Notes: generated from the sequence alone by a model not told the origin. A DNA stretch of 46,589 bases from Bacteriovoracaceae bacterium (GCA_019752535.1 JAIEMA010000025.1:1-46589), one strand, 5' to 3'. Shown: positions 17,650 to 26,277, numbered from the stretch's first letter. Program-made: numbers and translations.

Positions 17650-17704
17650 ACGTGTCAAAGTAATTCCTCGTTTAAACTTTTTCGAGCATATCCAGGGAGC
17701 CCAT

Positions 17705-18139
17705 TTGAAATTTTACATTATAGGTTTCTTATTGTTTTTCAATTTACTAAGTTGCAATAAAGCTGAATCGGCCTTAAAAACGATCACAGTTTATAGATCG
17801 CCCCATTGTGGTTGTTGTAAGAAATGGGAATCACATTTAGAAGCGAACGGCTTTAAAGTTAGATCGGAAGTTGTAAATGATCTATCTTCAGTTAAGGAAA
17901 TTCAAGCCGTTCCTCCCAAGTTGAAATCATGTCATACGGCAGTTATAAATGGCTATTTGATCGAAGGACATGTTCCAGCAGATGCGATCGAGAAACTATT
18001 GAAGGAAGCGCCTAAAGATATTTTAGGTCTGTCAGTGCCAGGGATGCCAATGGGATCACCTGGGATGGAGGGAGCCGTGAATGAAAAATTCGACGTCATT
18101 TCATTTGATGCTTCAGGAAAAGACCGTGTGTTTCAGTAA
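17705..18139 (+). CDS. DUF411 metal-associated lipoprotein
   Basis: A 144-residue envelope protein of the DUF411 family, found in copper and silver tolerance loci. It has a lipoprotein signal (FNLLSC, Cys17), then the metal-binding CGCC motif (Cys35, Cys37, Cys38) in YRSPHCGCCKKWESHL, followed by the family features SCHTAVINGYLIEGHVPADAI and GLSVPGMPMGSPGME, rich in Met. The start is TTG at 17705 with AGGGAG 5 nt upstream. The ECF-type promoter motif precedes it, and the His/Met-rich peptide gene follows after 48 nt, probably in one transcript. A role in periplasmic copper binding is inferred from the family. Confidence 0.88.
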   Translation: MKFYIIGFLLFFNLLSCNKAESALKTITVYRSPHCGCCKKWESHLEANGFKVRSEVVNDLSSVKEIQAVPPKLKSCHTAVINGYLIEGHVPADAIEKLLKEAPKDILGLSVPGMPMGSPGMEGAVNEKFDVISFDASGKDRVFQ

Positions 18140-18187
18140 AGGTAGAATGTTAAAATTGTCAGTCATGTCAACATAAGGAGAACTTTT

Positions 18188-18424
18188 ATGAAAGCATTTA
18201 TTATGGTCACCATTACATGTCTTTTTACCTCTTTAGTTTTTGCTCATACTCATGAGGAAACAAAGAAAAAAACTTCGACCTCAAGCTCTTCGGAAATAAA
18301 AGAAGATCATATGGACCATATGAATAATATGGAGGATATGAATCACGAAGAACATGAGCATACGGATAAAAATACAGAATCTCAGAAACCCAAAAAAACT
18401 AAGAAACAAGCTCCTAATTTGTGA
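18188..18424 (+). CDS. Small secreted His/Met-rich protein, probable metal binder
   Basis: A 78-residue protein with a signal peptide (cleavage near SLVFAHT) and a mature part that is low-complexity and charged: DHMDHMNNMEDMNHEEHEH followed by a Lys-rich tail. The repeated HM and HE pairs are typical of copper- or silver-binding segments. It has a good AAGGAG site and lies 48 nt after the DUF411 gene, so it is likely co-expressed. No named family is recognised. Metal binding is inferred from composition. Confidence 0.75.
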   Translation: MKAFIMVTITCLFTSLVFAHTHEETKKKTSTSSSSEIKEDHMDHMNNMEDMNHEEHEHTDKNTESQKPKKTKKQAPNL

Positions 18425-18522
18425 AGCCGCTTAATTGAATTTAAATTAAAGAAAATCTTCGGGGAGTTGCAATCTGTATTTGTAGCAGGCACTTCCCGTG
18501 AATGCAACTAGAACAATCTTTC

Positions 18523-19275
18523 TTATACCTTCACTCTCTTCATGCTATTTAGCAGCCGGAGCTTTTTCCCAAAGACAAATGAGGGTGTAATCCCAAATAT
18601 CTCTCTAAAGGATTTGGTGAAATGCGACTGGTCGCTGAATCCTGCCTGCAACGATGCCTCTGTTAAGGTGCAGCCGTTCTGGAGAAAATAATTAATTGCA
18701 ATTTTGAGTCGCTTCCAGATAAGTAATCTTCTTAATGGAATGCCCACTTCTTTTGAGAACAAATGGCTGAACGTACTTTCAGAAAGTCCTGCTTTTTTGC
18801 AAATGTCTTCCATATTTATTTCATTACCAATCTGAGATTCGATATATTTAAGACATTTGCGTATCCTAGGGTCTTGAGGACCAGAAGAAAAAGCATAGAT
18901 GCCAAGATCTGTTAACACTGAGTTGTATAATATTTCTGCATCTCCTAATGACACCGGGGAATTACAGCAGGAGTTTAAGCGATTTAAAGTTTCACTTGAG
19001 ACAAATGCATTTGGAGAATTGGGTGTGAAGTGAAATCGAGAGTCTTCCGCATCAACATAGAGAAGAGCTACCCTTCCCAAAAAGGTTGTTCTGTGTTTGG
19101 TGTTTGGTAGCAACACAAAAACTGAATCCTTTCTCCATTCACCCTCAATTTGAATCTCAGTTTCACCATCCAGTGCTATCACTACTTGAATTGCATTATG
19201 CGAATGCTCTCCAGTATTAAAACTGGCCCCGAGGTACATAGCCTTAGAACTCCATAAATAAAGCACTGGTAACAT
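18523..19275 (-). CDS. AraC-family transcriptional regulator
   Basis: A 250-residue regulator with an N-terminal cupin-like sensor domain (HSHNAIQVVIALDGETEIQIEG) and a C-terminal double helix-turn-helix of the AraC type: INMEDICKKAGLSESTFSHLFSKEVGIPLRRLLIWKRLK and then LTEASLQAGFSDQSHFTKSFREIFGITPSFV. It is transcribed divergently from the sterol-desaturase-family gene, with 69 nt between starts, so it may control that operon and itself. Its ligand is unknown. Confidence 0.9.
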   Translation of the reverse strand: MLPVLYLWSSKAMYLGASFNTGEHSHNAIQVVIALDGETEIQIEGEWRKDSVFVLLPNTKHRTTFLGRVALLYVDAEDSRFHFTPNSPNAFVSSETLNRLNSCCNSPVSLGDAEILYNSVLTDLGIYAFSSGPQDPRIRKCLKYIESQIGNEINMEDICKKAGLSESTFSHLFSKEVGIPLRRLLIWKRLKIAINYFLQNGCTLTEASLQAGFSDQSHFTKSFREIFGITPSFVFGKKLRLLNSMKRVKV

Positions 19276-19344
19276 ACTGAAACCCCATGAAACTTTTGCC
19301 AGATCTTACAATTTTTAATTGATGATCAGAATTATTATGAGTGC

Positions 19345-20169
19345 ATGTTAAAATATATAACTTATCCAATTTTTCTATTTATCAGCATACTCGGAGTTTC
19401 TCTCATTGAACATGACAAAGGGTTTGCAGCTTCGGCTCTCTTGATAGGGGCAATCGTACTCATGTTCTGGTTTGAGTTAAAACATTCGTACAGGCTTTCC
19501 TGGTCATGGACTTACAGCACTCTCAAGCGAGACGTTTTGCATTTCTTCACGAATCATTCATTGCTTACCCTAAGTCTTGTATCAATTTCAGTCTTAGATT
19601 TTAAGCGCTTTGGATTTCAGTTATGGCCTCATGAGATTAATTTTCATCTTCAGACCTTGATAGCGATTTTCATATTGGATTTTGGGATAACTATCACTCA
19701 CTACTTCAGTCATAAGGTAGAGTTACTTTGGAAGTTCCATGAGGCCCATCACAGCTTGAGGGGATTATATGGTTTTAACGGACTGATGAAGCATCCGATA
19801 CATCAACTGATCGAATCCACCATGGGAGTTCTTCCCTTGTTGGTGATGGGGGTTAATTCCGAAGTTTTGCAAGCGGTGACATTCTGTGTGTCCATCCAAC
19901 TACTTCTTCAACATTCTAATGTCGATTACACAGTAGGTCCCCTGAGGTTTTTACTCGCCGTCGCAGAAAATCATAGATTTCATCACGCCAAAGGTCCGGA
20001 AGGTAATGTGAACTTCGGCTTGTTCTTCACTGTTTGGGACTACTTTCTGGGTACTCTAAAATTTGGAAAGGATGATAAAACACTTGAAGTAGGGCTGATC
20101 GAAGAATACCCACAACAGTATATAGCGCAACTCATAGAACCATATATACGAATTAGGAGAAAAAAATGA
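19345..20169 (+). CDS. Sterol desaturase/fatty acid hydroxylase family membrane protein
   Basis: A 274-residue polytopic membrane protein with the di-iron histidine boxes of the fatty acid hydroxylase superfamily: HYFSH (His119, His123), KFHEAHH (His132, His135, His136), KHPIHQ and HRFHH (His210, His213, His214). It probably hydroxylates or desaturates a membrane lipid; the substrate cannot be read from the sequence. It overlaps the next gene by 4 nt (ATGA), indicating translational coupling with the lipoprotein that follows. The divergent AraC gene is the likely regulator. Confidence 0.87.
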   Translation: MLKYITYPIFLFISILGVSLIEHDKGFAASALLIGAIVLMFWFELKHSYRLSWSWTYSTLKRDVLHFFTNHSLLTLSLVSISVLDFKRFGFQLWPHEINFHLQTLIAIFILDFGITITHYFSHKVELLWKFHEAHHSLRGLYGFNGLMKHPIHQLIESTMGVLPLLVMGVNSEVLQAVTFCVSIQLLLQHSNVDYTVGPLRFLLAVAENHRFHHAKGPEGNVNFGLFFTVWDYFLGTLKFGKDDKTLEVGLIEEYPQQYIAQLIEPYIRIRRKK

Positions 20170-21092
20170 AAAGTAAAAGTCTGTCGTTAATCATTCTTCT
20201 ACCTCTTTTAGGAGGTTGCTTTGCTCAAAAGGTTGGTCTAGAAGATCCTTCCCGTCCTGGAAGCATAACCCTTAAAATGGGTCCAATGGAAATCAAAAAA
20301 GAGGCGGGCGGAGATGGACATAACGATCATGCAGACATGATAGAGAAATCAAAACTTTTCAAATTCAAGCAAGATGGCTGGATAACTTCTTTTAAGCCAG
20401 CTATGAAGAATGATAAAGGTGAGAGTCTTCCTGCCGGAATTCTTCACCACACTGCAGTTGCAGACCATGGTGAAGACGATTATTTGTGTAAGGATCTTCC
20501 TCACAAGGCCAGGTTGATGCTTGCTGCTGGCTCAGAGCTGACCTCTTTCCAAATGCCTGAAGGTTTCGGAATCCCTATCAATAAGAAAATGGAAATTGCT
20601 CTCGCGGGTATGTTCAACAGCAAATCTACTGTAAAAGAAGATAAGGCATATTTCTTGGGAGAGGTGGAATTCACCCCTTCTGCGAAAGGAACCAAATTGA
20701 AGGATATCATACCTATTTGGATAGACGTTGTAGAAAATTGTGATCCCATGGGATACAAGGTTTATTCGAGCAGCAACGGTCTTCAAATAAAAGACAGGGT
20801 CTTTAAGTTTCCATTTACTGGAAAGCTCATGTTGGCCGGTGGACATATGCACTCCGGGGGAAAAAAACTGTCTCTTCTGGAAGAAAAGTCTGGCAAAGTA
20901 CTCGTTAGCTTTACTCCTGAATATGATGACGATGGCAATATCGAAAGCATACCTTTAAGGAATTTTAAGGAAGGGATAAATGTTACCAACGGAGTAAATT
21001 ACATTATAAGAAGTGAATACCAACCAAGTACACATCACGATATCGATGCTATGGGGATCATCATAGGTTTTGTGGTGTCTGAAGAGATATAG
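20166..21092 (+). CDS. Lipoprotein resembling copper type II monooxygenases / SURNod19
   Basis: A 308-residue lipoprotein (lipobox LLGGC, Cys18) with a His/Asp-rich N-terminus (GDGHNDHADM). It carries GILHHTAV (His94, His95), AGGHMHSGG (His227, His229) and STHHDIDAMG (His290, His291, Met296). The order HH, HxH, then Met is that of the two copper sites of peptidylglycine/dopamine monooxygenases, and the wording around them also recalls the SURNod19 family. I infer copper binding; monooxygenase activity is only a possibility. Its start overlaps the upstream hydroxylase-family gene (ATGA), so both may work on one pathway. Confidence 0.6.
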   Translation: MKSKSLSLIILLPLLGGCFAQKVGLEDPSRPGSITLKMGPMEIKKEAGGDGHNDHADMIEKSKLFKFKQDGWITSFKPAMKNDKGESLPAGILHHTAVADHGEDDYLCKDLPHKARLMLAAGSELTSFQMPEGFGIPINKKMEIALAGMFNSKSTVKEDKAYFLGEVEFTPSAKGTKLKDIIPIWIDVVENCDPMGYKVYSSSNGLQIKDRVFKFPFTGKLMLAGGHMHSGGKKLSLLEEKSGKVLVSFTPEYDDDGNIESIPLRNFKEGINVTNGVNYIIRSEYQPSTHHDIDAMGIIIGFVVSEEI

Positions 21093-21130
21093 AAAACACT
21101 GTATTCTCCTGGAGAAGGATTAGCATCATG

Positions 21131-21146
21131 AGCATTTTAAAATGCT
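21131..21146. repeat. 16-bp perfect palindrome AGCATTTTAAAATGCT
   Basis: The palindrome lies 38 nt after the stop of the copper-monooxygenase-like lipoprotein gene. It could form a weak AT-rich hairpin at the 3' end of that transcript. No T run follows, so a terminator call is not supported. Confidence 0.35.
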
Positions 21147-21279
21147 GTCCTTCTTCAAGAGTTCAGTATTCTACCGTTAGAATATTTCAGGGCGAATGTA
21201 AGCCACACTAAGTTCACACTTTGTAATATTAGTTTCATTCACTGACCATACTTATATATAGCCAGTGAATCCAGTTGAT

Positions 21280-21537
21280 CTATTGTGGTGTACTGTTGTG
21301 CTGATGGTCCTGATGATCTTTGCTTGGTCCATCAACATTAGATAACTCTTTTTTATCTCGAGAAGTGTCATTCCCTTTAGTATCCTTGCAGGCTTCCTTG
21401 TGACCGCACTTTAGACAGGGCTCATCGCAATTATGCTCTTTTTGTCCCGTAGTGTGATCTACATTTTTGCTTGATACTTTCGTTTGACCAAAGACATGAA
21501 ATGATGAAATCAAAATACACAAAATGAAGAGTTTCAT
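21280..21537 (-). CDS. Small secreted Cys/His-rich protein
   Basis: An 85-residue protein with a clear signal peptide (ILISSFHVFGQ), a cysteine cluster CDEPCLKCGHKEAC that could bind a metal, and a His-rich tail (DHQDHQHNS). I know no named family. AAAGG precedes the ATG at 21537 and an ECF-type promoter motif lies 43 nt further upstream in the correct orientation, which together support a real gene. Function in envelope metal handling is inferred from composition and shared regulation. Confidence 0.75.
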   Translation of the reverse strand: MKLFILCILISSFHVFGQTKVSSKNVDHTTGQKEHNCDEPCLKCGHKEACKDTKGNDTSRDKKELSNVDGPSKDHQDHQHNSTPQ

Positions 21538-21580
21538 GTAATACCTTTTGTTTGATAAATATATAACAGTCGATGACTAT

Positions 21581-21609
21581 ACTACGTTTGAGAAGGTCGA
21601 TTTGTGACA
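21581..21609 (-). promoter_or_regulatory. ECF-type promoter motif, site 2 (Cys/His-rich gene)
   Basis: On the minus strand: TGTCACA (21609-21603), 15 nt, ACGTAGT (21587-21581), ending 43 nt before the ATG at 21537. The upstream box is perfect and the downstream box keeps the ACGT core. Confidence 0.72.
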
Positions 21610-21816
21610 GTTTTTAAATAAATTGTATCAGTATGGATATTTATCTATGAAAGATCGGGAGTTTAAGGCTGAGCTTTAATGGTCCATATTTGTTAAATTC
21701 TACATGATCGCCTTATCTCGTTCAAGCTTAGCTAATACAACTCATAGAAGAAAATAAGTCGCTGAGTGGGATAGAAGAGAATCTTGGAGAATGGAAATAT
21801 CATGATCCAATTAGTA

Positions 21817-21845
21817 TTAACGTATGGAACGGGGAAAATGTGACA
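21817..21845 (-). promoter_or_regulatory. ECF-type promoter motif, site 3, without an assigned gene
   Basis: On the minus strand: TGTCACA (21845-21839), 15 nt, ACGTTAA (21823-21817), a full match. It points into the gap and lies 280 nt upstream of the Cys/His-rich gene, which already has its own motif. It may drive a small RNA, a very short ORF, or a longer transcript of the same gene. Confidence 0.65.
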
Positions 21846-21907
21846 TCCTGGAAAAAAATATTTTTTCATTTGTAAAACTGTCAATCAAAATCTATGAGAG
21901 GAGTGTA

Positions 21908-21970
21908 ATGTTTACAAGGCTCCTGATTAGGCTCCTTCTACATGTTATCTTTGTCAAAAACCAACCATAG
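21908..21970 (+). CDS. Putative 20-residue leader peptide before the multicopper oxidase
   Basis: ATG at 21908 is preceded by GAGAGGAG with 4 nt spacing, a stronger ribosome site than that of the following large gene. The peptide is basic and hydrophobic (MFTRLLIRLLLHVIF-type) and ends 13 nt before the multicopper oxidase start. It may be a small membrane peptide or a translated leader that affects the downstream gene. No homologue is known to me. Confidence 0.35.
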   Translation: MFTRLLIRLLLHVIFVKNQP

Positions 21971-21983
21971 GTGAGCAAGCAAT

Positions 21984-24686
21984 ATGAAGAATTACCTTAT
22001 CAGCTTATTTTTTCTTTCATTCGCAACATCAGCTTTTGCAACTGTCTATATAGACCCTTCCATCCGGCCTTGTGACTCTGAAATCGAATCGAGATGGCTA
22101 TATACTCCAACCGTAGTGGAAGCGCCCGGTTCGCCTAAGATGCCCTTCAGATGTGAGGGAAATGTAAAGGTCTATGAGGTAACTGCTGGAATAGTGATGA
22201 GTACCTTTGATCGCAGCTACGAACCTGGTCCTATTTATACTTGGGGCTACAACGGCAGTAATCCTGGGCCAGTTATGGAGTTCCTTGAAGGTGAAAAGAT
22301 AAAAATTATTTTCAAGAACAATCTGCCTGAACCCACTGTTTTACACTATCACGGCCTTGAAGTTCCCTTTAACCAAGATGGAGCAGAGGGACACTCTCAG
22401 ATTTCAGTCAATACAGGTGAAACTTATATATATGAGTTCCAGGTCAACCAAAATGGAACTTTCATGTACCATTCAGGCCAGAACTTGGCCAAGCAGCTTT
22501 CGTTAGGCTTGGTTGGGTTTATGATCGTCCACCCTAAAAAGATACCTGAAACACTAGTTGATCATGACTTTCTTTATTTCTTGCAGATGTATTCTGTTCC
22601 TCCTCACAGTATTTTCCCAGATATAATGGAAATGGTTGCATTCAACTACTTCACCTTTAACGGTAAGGTTTCACCTTATACACCGTCTCCATTGACCTAT
22701 GTGGGTCAGAAGGCCCGTATTCGATTTGCTAATATGTCTATGATGGAACACCCTGTTCACTTACATGGGCACACCTGGCGGGTTGTAGCCACCGGAGCGG
22801 GAGATAATCCTCGTAGCACACACACTTATGGTAATACTATTTTAGTCCCAACTTCACAGACCATGGATGTAATCATTGATGAAATCGATGAGCCAGGTGA
22901 GTGGATGTTCCATTGTCACCTTCCACACCACGTAACAAACAATATGGACGTCGATACGATACCCGGTGAACCAATGTATATGGGTAACGGAGGGATGCAT
23001 GCAGTCTTCAAGGTTTTTAGAGGGCCAAATGATCCGGGTTATGTGAATCCGAATGAAACTCAAGATGGCGGTATGGATGGCATGCCGGGCATGGGACAAG
23101 CCGGAGGAACTCAAGGTGGCGGTCATGGCGGTGGACACGGTGGCATGAATGCTCCGAAAATGACAACTTATGATGGTCAAATCAAGCTATCAAATGGCAC
23201 TCGTCTTGAGATGTCGCTAGAGCTCTATAAAGCGCAGGAAGGGAAAGAATGGAGAAAGGCCATGGCCTTTATCAAGCTCTACCTTAATAAAGATGAGTTT
23301 ATGGTCTTTCATTATGACCAAGTTAAGTACAATTTTGAAACTGGAATCATGAGCATTGAATCTGATAACCGGTCGGTAACATTATCTAACCTGACATACA
23401 TGGAAATGGATGATGGAGGAATGTTATCAGGAGATGCTTCAGTTGATTTCGGTGCGTTTAAAGGAGAGGTCTCTCTGAATGCCCGTGACCCGGAATTAAG
23501 AGAGATGAGACTCAGAAATGATCTAAGTGTCAGCGGTGAATATGAAGCATCTTGCAACAACAAGAAAGAAAATCTCCAGTTAATAACGGCCAGAAGCCTT
23601 GTAGGTATCGATGGTGATACTAATAATCCTTTGGCCAGTTTTGGGATATATGGGACTCTGGGCACAGTTGAAAGAATGGGAGTTCAGGTAAACTCTTCAG
23701 TCACTGAAGGTTTCTATAATCCATTCAAGGGATCATTGAGGCTACAGACAGATACGGCCGGTAACAGGAGTACTCTGGTCTGTGATACGCTTCTGAAAGT
23801 GAATAAAGTGACCGGATTGAAATGCGACAACGGTTGTGAGTATGTTCGTAAATCAACAATTTCATCTGGAAGCTTGCCCGTTGAAGACGCCCCAGAGTTT
23901 ATCAAAGATAATTCGAGTATCATCACTGAACTTACCGATTCAATTGATGTTGGTGGAGATTTTAAAGGTGCTCTGAAACTGAGTAAAAACAATTCTCTGA
24001 TTCCGATGAATTTAAAAATTGTTTCTAAGAGATATGCAACGAACTCCATGGTCATCACGAAAAATATGATTTCTGGTGTCGTGGAGCTAGATGTCTCTGA
24101 CAAAGGTTCAATGTCTTACAAATTGAAAGAACGGTCATTTCTTGACTCTTCTTCGGTTATCAATAATGGAAAAAACCTTTTATTGTTCGAAACGACTAAG
24201 AAGCTTTCATTGATAGTAACTAAGTGGTCAACAGGGATGATTTATGGAGAAGTTTACCATGAAGACTTCGGCCTATTAGGTGAATTTGCAACGAAGAGAA
24301 ACGCAAAATCTTTTAAAGAAGTACTTGTCCAAAAAGAGACTGCTAAAGTGCTGAGCAAGCTAGATGGTTCTTTTTCAAATAATGACTGGAAGCTTGAACT
24401 AAGTGCTGTAGAAATTGAAGATGGAGAAGGCCCCGGCATTTTTTCTCCACTCCATCTGAAGGGAAGACTAGTAAGTAAAAGCGGAGCGATGACAGTGAAT
24501 TTCATCACAGGCTCATATGACTATGTACTTGGTACGTTTTACTTGAAATCAGATGACGACAGGATACTGAAAGGCACCATCAATGGGGATAAAGTTGAGC
24601 TATATTTGATATCAAAACCCGTTAGAAGATCGAGTTATATGAATCTTTCAACTTCGAAAATTCAACTGATGAGGAATCTAAAATGA
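21984..24686 (+). CDS. Two-domain multicopper oxidase with Gly/His/Met linker and large novel C-terminus
   Basis: A 900-residue exported protein (signal peptide to about residue 19). Residues about 60-345 form a two-cupredoxin multicopper oxidase like small laccases: HYHG (His121, His123), HPVHLHGH (His256, His259, His261), and HCH-H-M (His310, Cys311, His312, His316, Met321), which supplies the type 1 copper ligands. The second HxH motif is incomplete: MYHSGQ keeps His163 but has Gly165 where His is expected. Residues about 362-392 are a Gly/His/Met-rich linker. The remaining 500 residues look beta-rich and repetitive and match no family I know. The ATGA overlap with the next gene shows an operon with a TolC-like protein. 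Copper oxidation or export assistance is inferred. Confidence 0.85.
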   Translation: MKNYLISLFFLSFATSAFATVYIDPSIRPCDSEIESRWLYTPTVVEAPGSPKMPFRCEGNVKVYEVTAGIVMSTFDRSYEPGPIYTWGYNGSNPGPVMEFLEGEKIKIIFKNNLPEPTVLHYHGLEVPFNQDGAEGHSQISVNTGETYIYEFQVNQNGTFMYHSGQNLAKQLSLGLVGFMIVHPKKIPETLVDHDFLYFLQMYSVPPHSIFPDIMEMVAFNYFTFNGKVSPYTPSPLTYVGQKARIRFANMSMMEHPVHLHGHTWRVVATGAGDNPRSTHTYGNTILVPTSQTMDVIIDEIDEPGEWMFHCHLPHHVTNNMDVDTIPGEPMYMGNGGMHAVFKVFRGPNDPGYVNPNETQDGGMDGMPGMGQAGGTQGGGHGGGHGGMNAPKMTTYDGQIKLSNGTRLEMSLELYKAQEGKEWRKAMAFIKLYLNKDEFMVFHYDQVKYNFETGIMSIESDNRSVTLSNLTYMEMDDGGMLSGDASVDFGAFKGEVSLNARDPELREMRLRNDLSVSGEYEASCNNKKENLQLITARSLVGIDGDTNNPLASFGIYGTLGTVERMGVQVNSSVTEGFYNPFKGSLRLQTDTAGNRSTLVCDTLLKVNKVTGLKCDNGCEYVRKSTISSGSLPVEDAPEFIKDNSSIITELTDSIDVGGDFKGALKLSKNNSLIPMNLKIVSKRYATNSMVITKNMISGVVELDVSDKGSMSYKLKERSFLDSSSVINNGKNLLLFETTKKLSLIVTKWSTGMIYGEVYHEDFGLLGEFATKRNAKSFKEVLVQKETAKVLSKLDGSFSNNDWKLELSAVEIEDGEGPGIFSPLHLKGRLVSKSGAMTVNFITGSYDYVLGTFYLKSDDDRILKGTINGDKVELYLISKPVRRSSYMNLSTSKIQLMRNLK

Positions 24687-26047
24687 AAACGTTACTAATC
24701 TTCTTATCATTATCAATAAGTACGCTTGGATTTTCGCAGGTGATTGATACTTCAGTTCTGCAAAGAACGAATATTCCCGGCACGTGCAATTTTGAAAAAT
24801 GCTATAATCTCCCTGAGGTTGTTGAGCGTGCAGGGAAGTTCTCATTTGAATCTCAGGATGGGCTTCTCGAACTATTCAGTGCCCGTCAAATGATTAAGGT
24901 AAGAACTGGACAGCTCCTTCCATCTTTTAATTTGAGAATCTCGAGTCCGATTGATATCTTTGATTATATTCCTAACCTGATCGGTTTTATTTTCCCCAGC
25001 AACTGGTTTCGCCTAAAAGAATCTAAGCTCCATGCTAAGGCACAAGAACATAGCTATGTTTCATTGGTGGCCAATCAGAAAAGCATGGGAAGGGATATGT
25101 TCTATGCTTCACACCAAGAATCGTCAAATTTATCCATTCTGGTTAATCACGTTGAGTTCTCAGACCAATTAGCGGCCCTGATGAAGAAAAAGTATGAACT
25201 TGGAGAAGCTGCGGGAGAGGATCTCGAGGAAATCAATGCGTTTTCTGAGATGTTGAAATCAGAAGCAGTCATCCAGTCAAACCTTGTTTCCATCTCTTCA
25301 TCAGAACTTTCATTTTTAATTAATAGCATCGAAACTGGGGAGTATCCTGGTCCCCTACAGCTGAACCTTCCTGACCTCGCAAAGGAAAATAAGATAGATC
25401 CAAAGAAAATTATTGCTCCAGTGCTCGTAGCTTCGCCTGAATTAAAAAGTTTAACTTATTTGATTGAAGCCGCAAGGTTTAGCAAAAAAGCACGCTCGTT
25501 TGAATTTCTTACACCTGATTCTGGAACGGAAAACGCATTCGGTTTTGGTTACCTGGCCAATAGACGAATCGGTCAGGCAGAAACAGAAGCTCTTAAGATT
25601 GATAAGAAAGCCTTTGAATCAAACCTAAAAAAAGCCGTTTCAATTGTGGCAACGAAGTATAATTCATCTTTAGAAATTTACCAGCATGCAATTTCTATTG
25701 AAAAATCTTTGAGTTATGTTTTAGAAAGTCTCATTTCTGATTTTCAGACGAGTTCAAAAATCGACATTAACAGAGTTGCGTCGATCATTAAAGAAAGCTT
25801 GTCAGTTCAGCAGATGAAGAATAATTCGATACATGGTTTTTTGATTGCAAAGGGGCAACTTGACAGACTTTTATTTGAGTCAACAATCTATTCTGACATA
25901 TATGCCACGTTGCCCACTAATAGCAAGAATTTGGATTGTTACCTTAGAAAAGAAAACAAGCAGATCAGGGCCGCTCAGAACAGTGGAGAGTTAAAACTAC
26001 CAGAAGAAGTTAGTTTTGATCCTGAAGATACAAAATTTTGCATTTAA
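24683..26047 (+). CDS. TolC-like outer-membrane/periplasmic helical protein, divergent
   Basis: A 454-residue protein with signal peptide (LSISTLGFSQ), long helical stretches (residues about 110-200 and 290-400) and a SPELKSLTYLIEAARFSKKA segment, as in outer-membrane efflux proteins of the TolC/OEP group. Similarity is distant, and Cys residues near both ends (CNFEKC, DTKFC) are unusual for the family. Its start overlaps the multicopper oxidase stop, so the two products are probably made together. It may be a channel or a structural partner of the oxidase. Moderate confidence in the fold, low in function. Confidence 0.65.
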   Translation: MKTLLIFLSLSISTLGFSQVIDTSVLQRTNIPGTCNFEKCYNLPEVVERAGKFSFESQDGLLELFSARQMIKVRTGQLLPSFNLRISSPIDIFDYIPNLIGFIFPSNWFRLKESKLHAKAQEHSYVSLVANQKSMGRDMFYASHQESSNLSILVNHVEFSDQLAALMKKKYELGEAAGEDLEEINAFSEMLKSEAVIQSNLVSISSSELSFLINSIETGEYPGPLQLNLPDLAKENKIDPKKIIAPVLVASPELKSLTYLIEAARFSKKARSFEFLTPDSGTENAFGFGYLANRRIGQAETEALKIDKKAFESNLKKAVSIVATKYNSSLEIYQHAISIEKSLSYVLESLISDFQTSSKIDINRVASIIKESLSVQQMKNNSIHGFLIAKGQLDRLLFESTIYSDIYATLPTNSKNLDCYLRKENKQIRAAQNSGELKLPEEVSFDPEDTKFCI

Positions 26048-26277
26048 GATGAAATATTATTGAAATGGAGGTTTGCTTCTTAGTGAACTTCCGTTTTAAT
26101 TTTTTGCTTCATTTGGATGCCTTGTCACTTGTCTTTCGACGTGATTTTAAGTGTTTAACAATCTGTCTAAAAAATGGACAGAGCAAGTAATCTCTTCCCA
26201 AACAAATTCTGCTTTCTTCATTGAGATACAATAGTTTCTAGGATGAAGGATTCAAATTAATTTACAGAGGCTTATCT

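Larger units (their letters stand above)
17273..17704. other. 432-bp gap: possible decayed reading frame plus an ECF-type promoter
   Basis: No intact gene of normal size is visible. The left part holds an open minus-strand stretch (17285-17455, listed separately) with protein-like composition but no ribosome site. The right end holds the promoter motif at 17621-17649 that serves the DUF411 gene. Nothing recognisable lies in between. Confidence 0.5.
21538..21983. other. 446-bp gap with two minus-strand ECF-type promoters and a leader ORF
   Basis: The gap between the Cys/His-rich gene and the multicopper oxidase gene holds promoter motifs at 21581-21609 and 21817-21845, both on the minus strand, and a small plus-strand ORF at 21908-21970. 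A 7-bp direct repeat GGCTCCT occurs at 21918-21924 and 21930-21936, inside that ORF. No other gene is seen; a 47-codon open plus-strand stretch at 21732-21875 has no start codon. Confidence 0.55.

Noticed and set aside
21732-21875. 47-codon open plus-strand stretch in the gap before the multicopper oxidase
   Set aside because: It has no start codon and no ribosome site, and overlaps the minus-strand promoter motif; chance openness is more likely.
26125-26160. TGTCACT-like half-site in the gap before the amidase gene
   Set aside because: The nearest CGT element is only 9 nt away, so the spacing does not match the 14-15 nt of the other sites.
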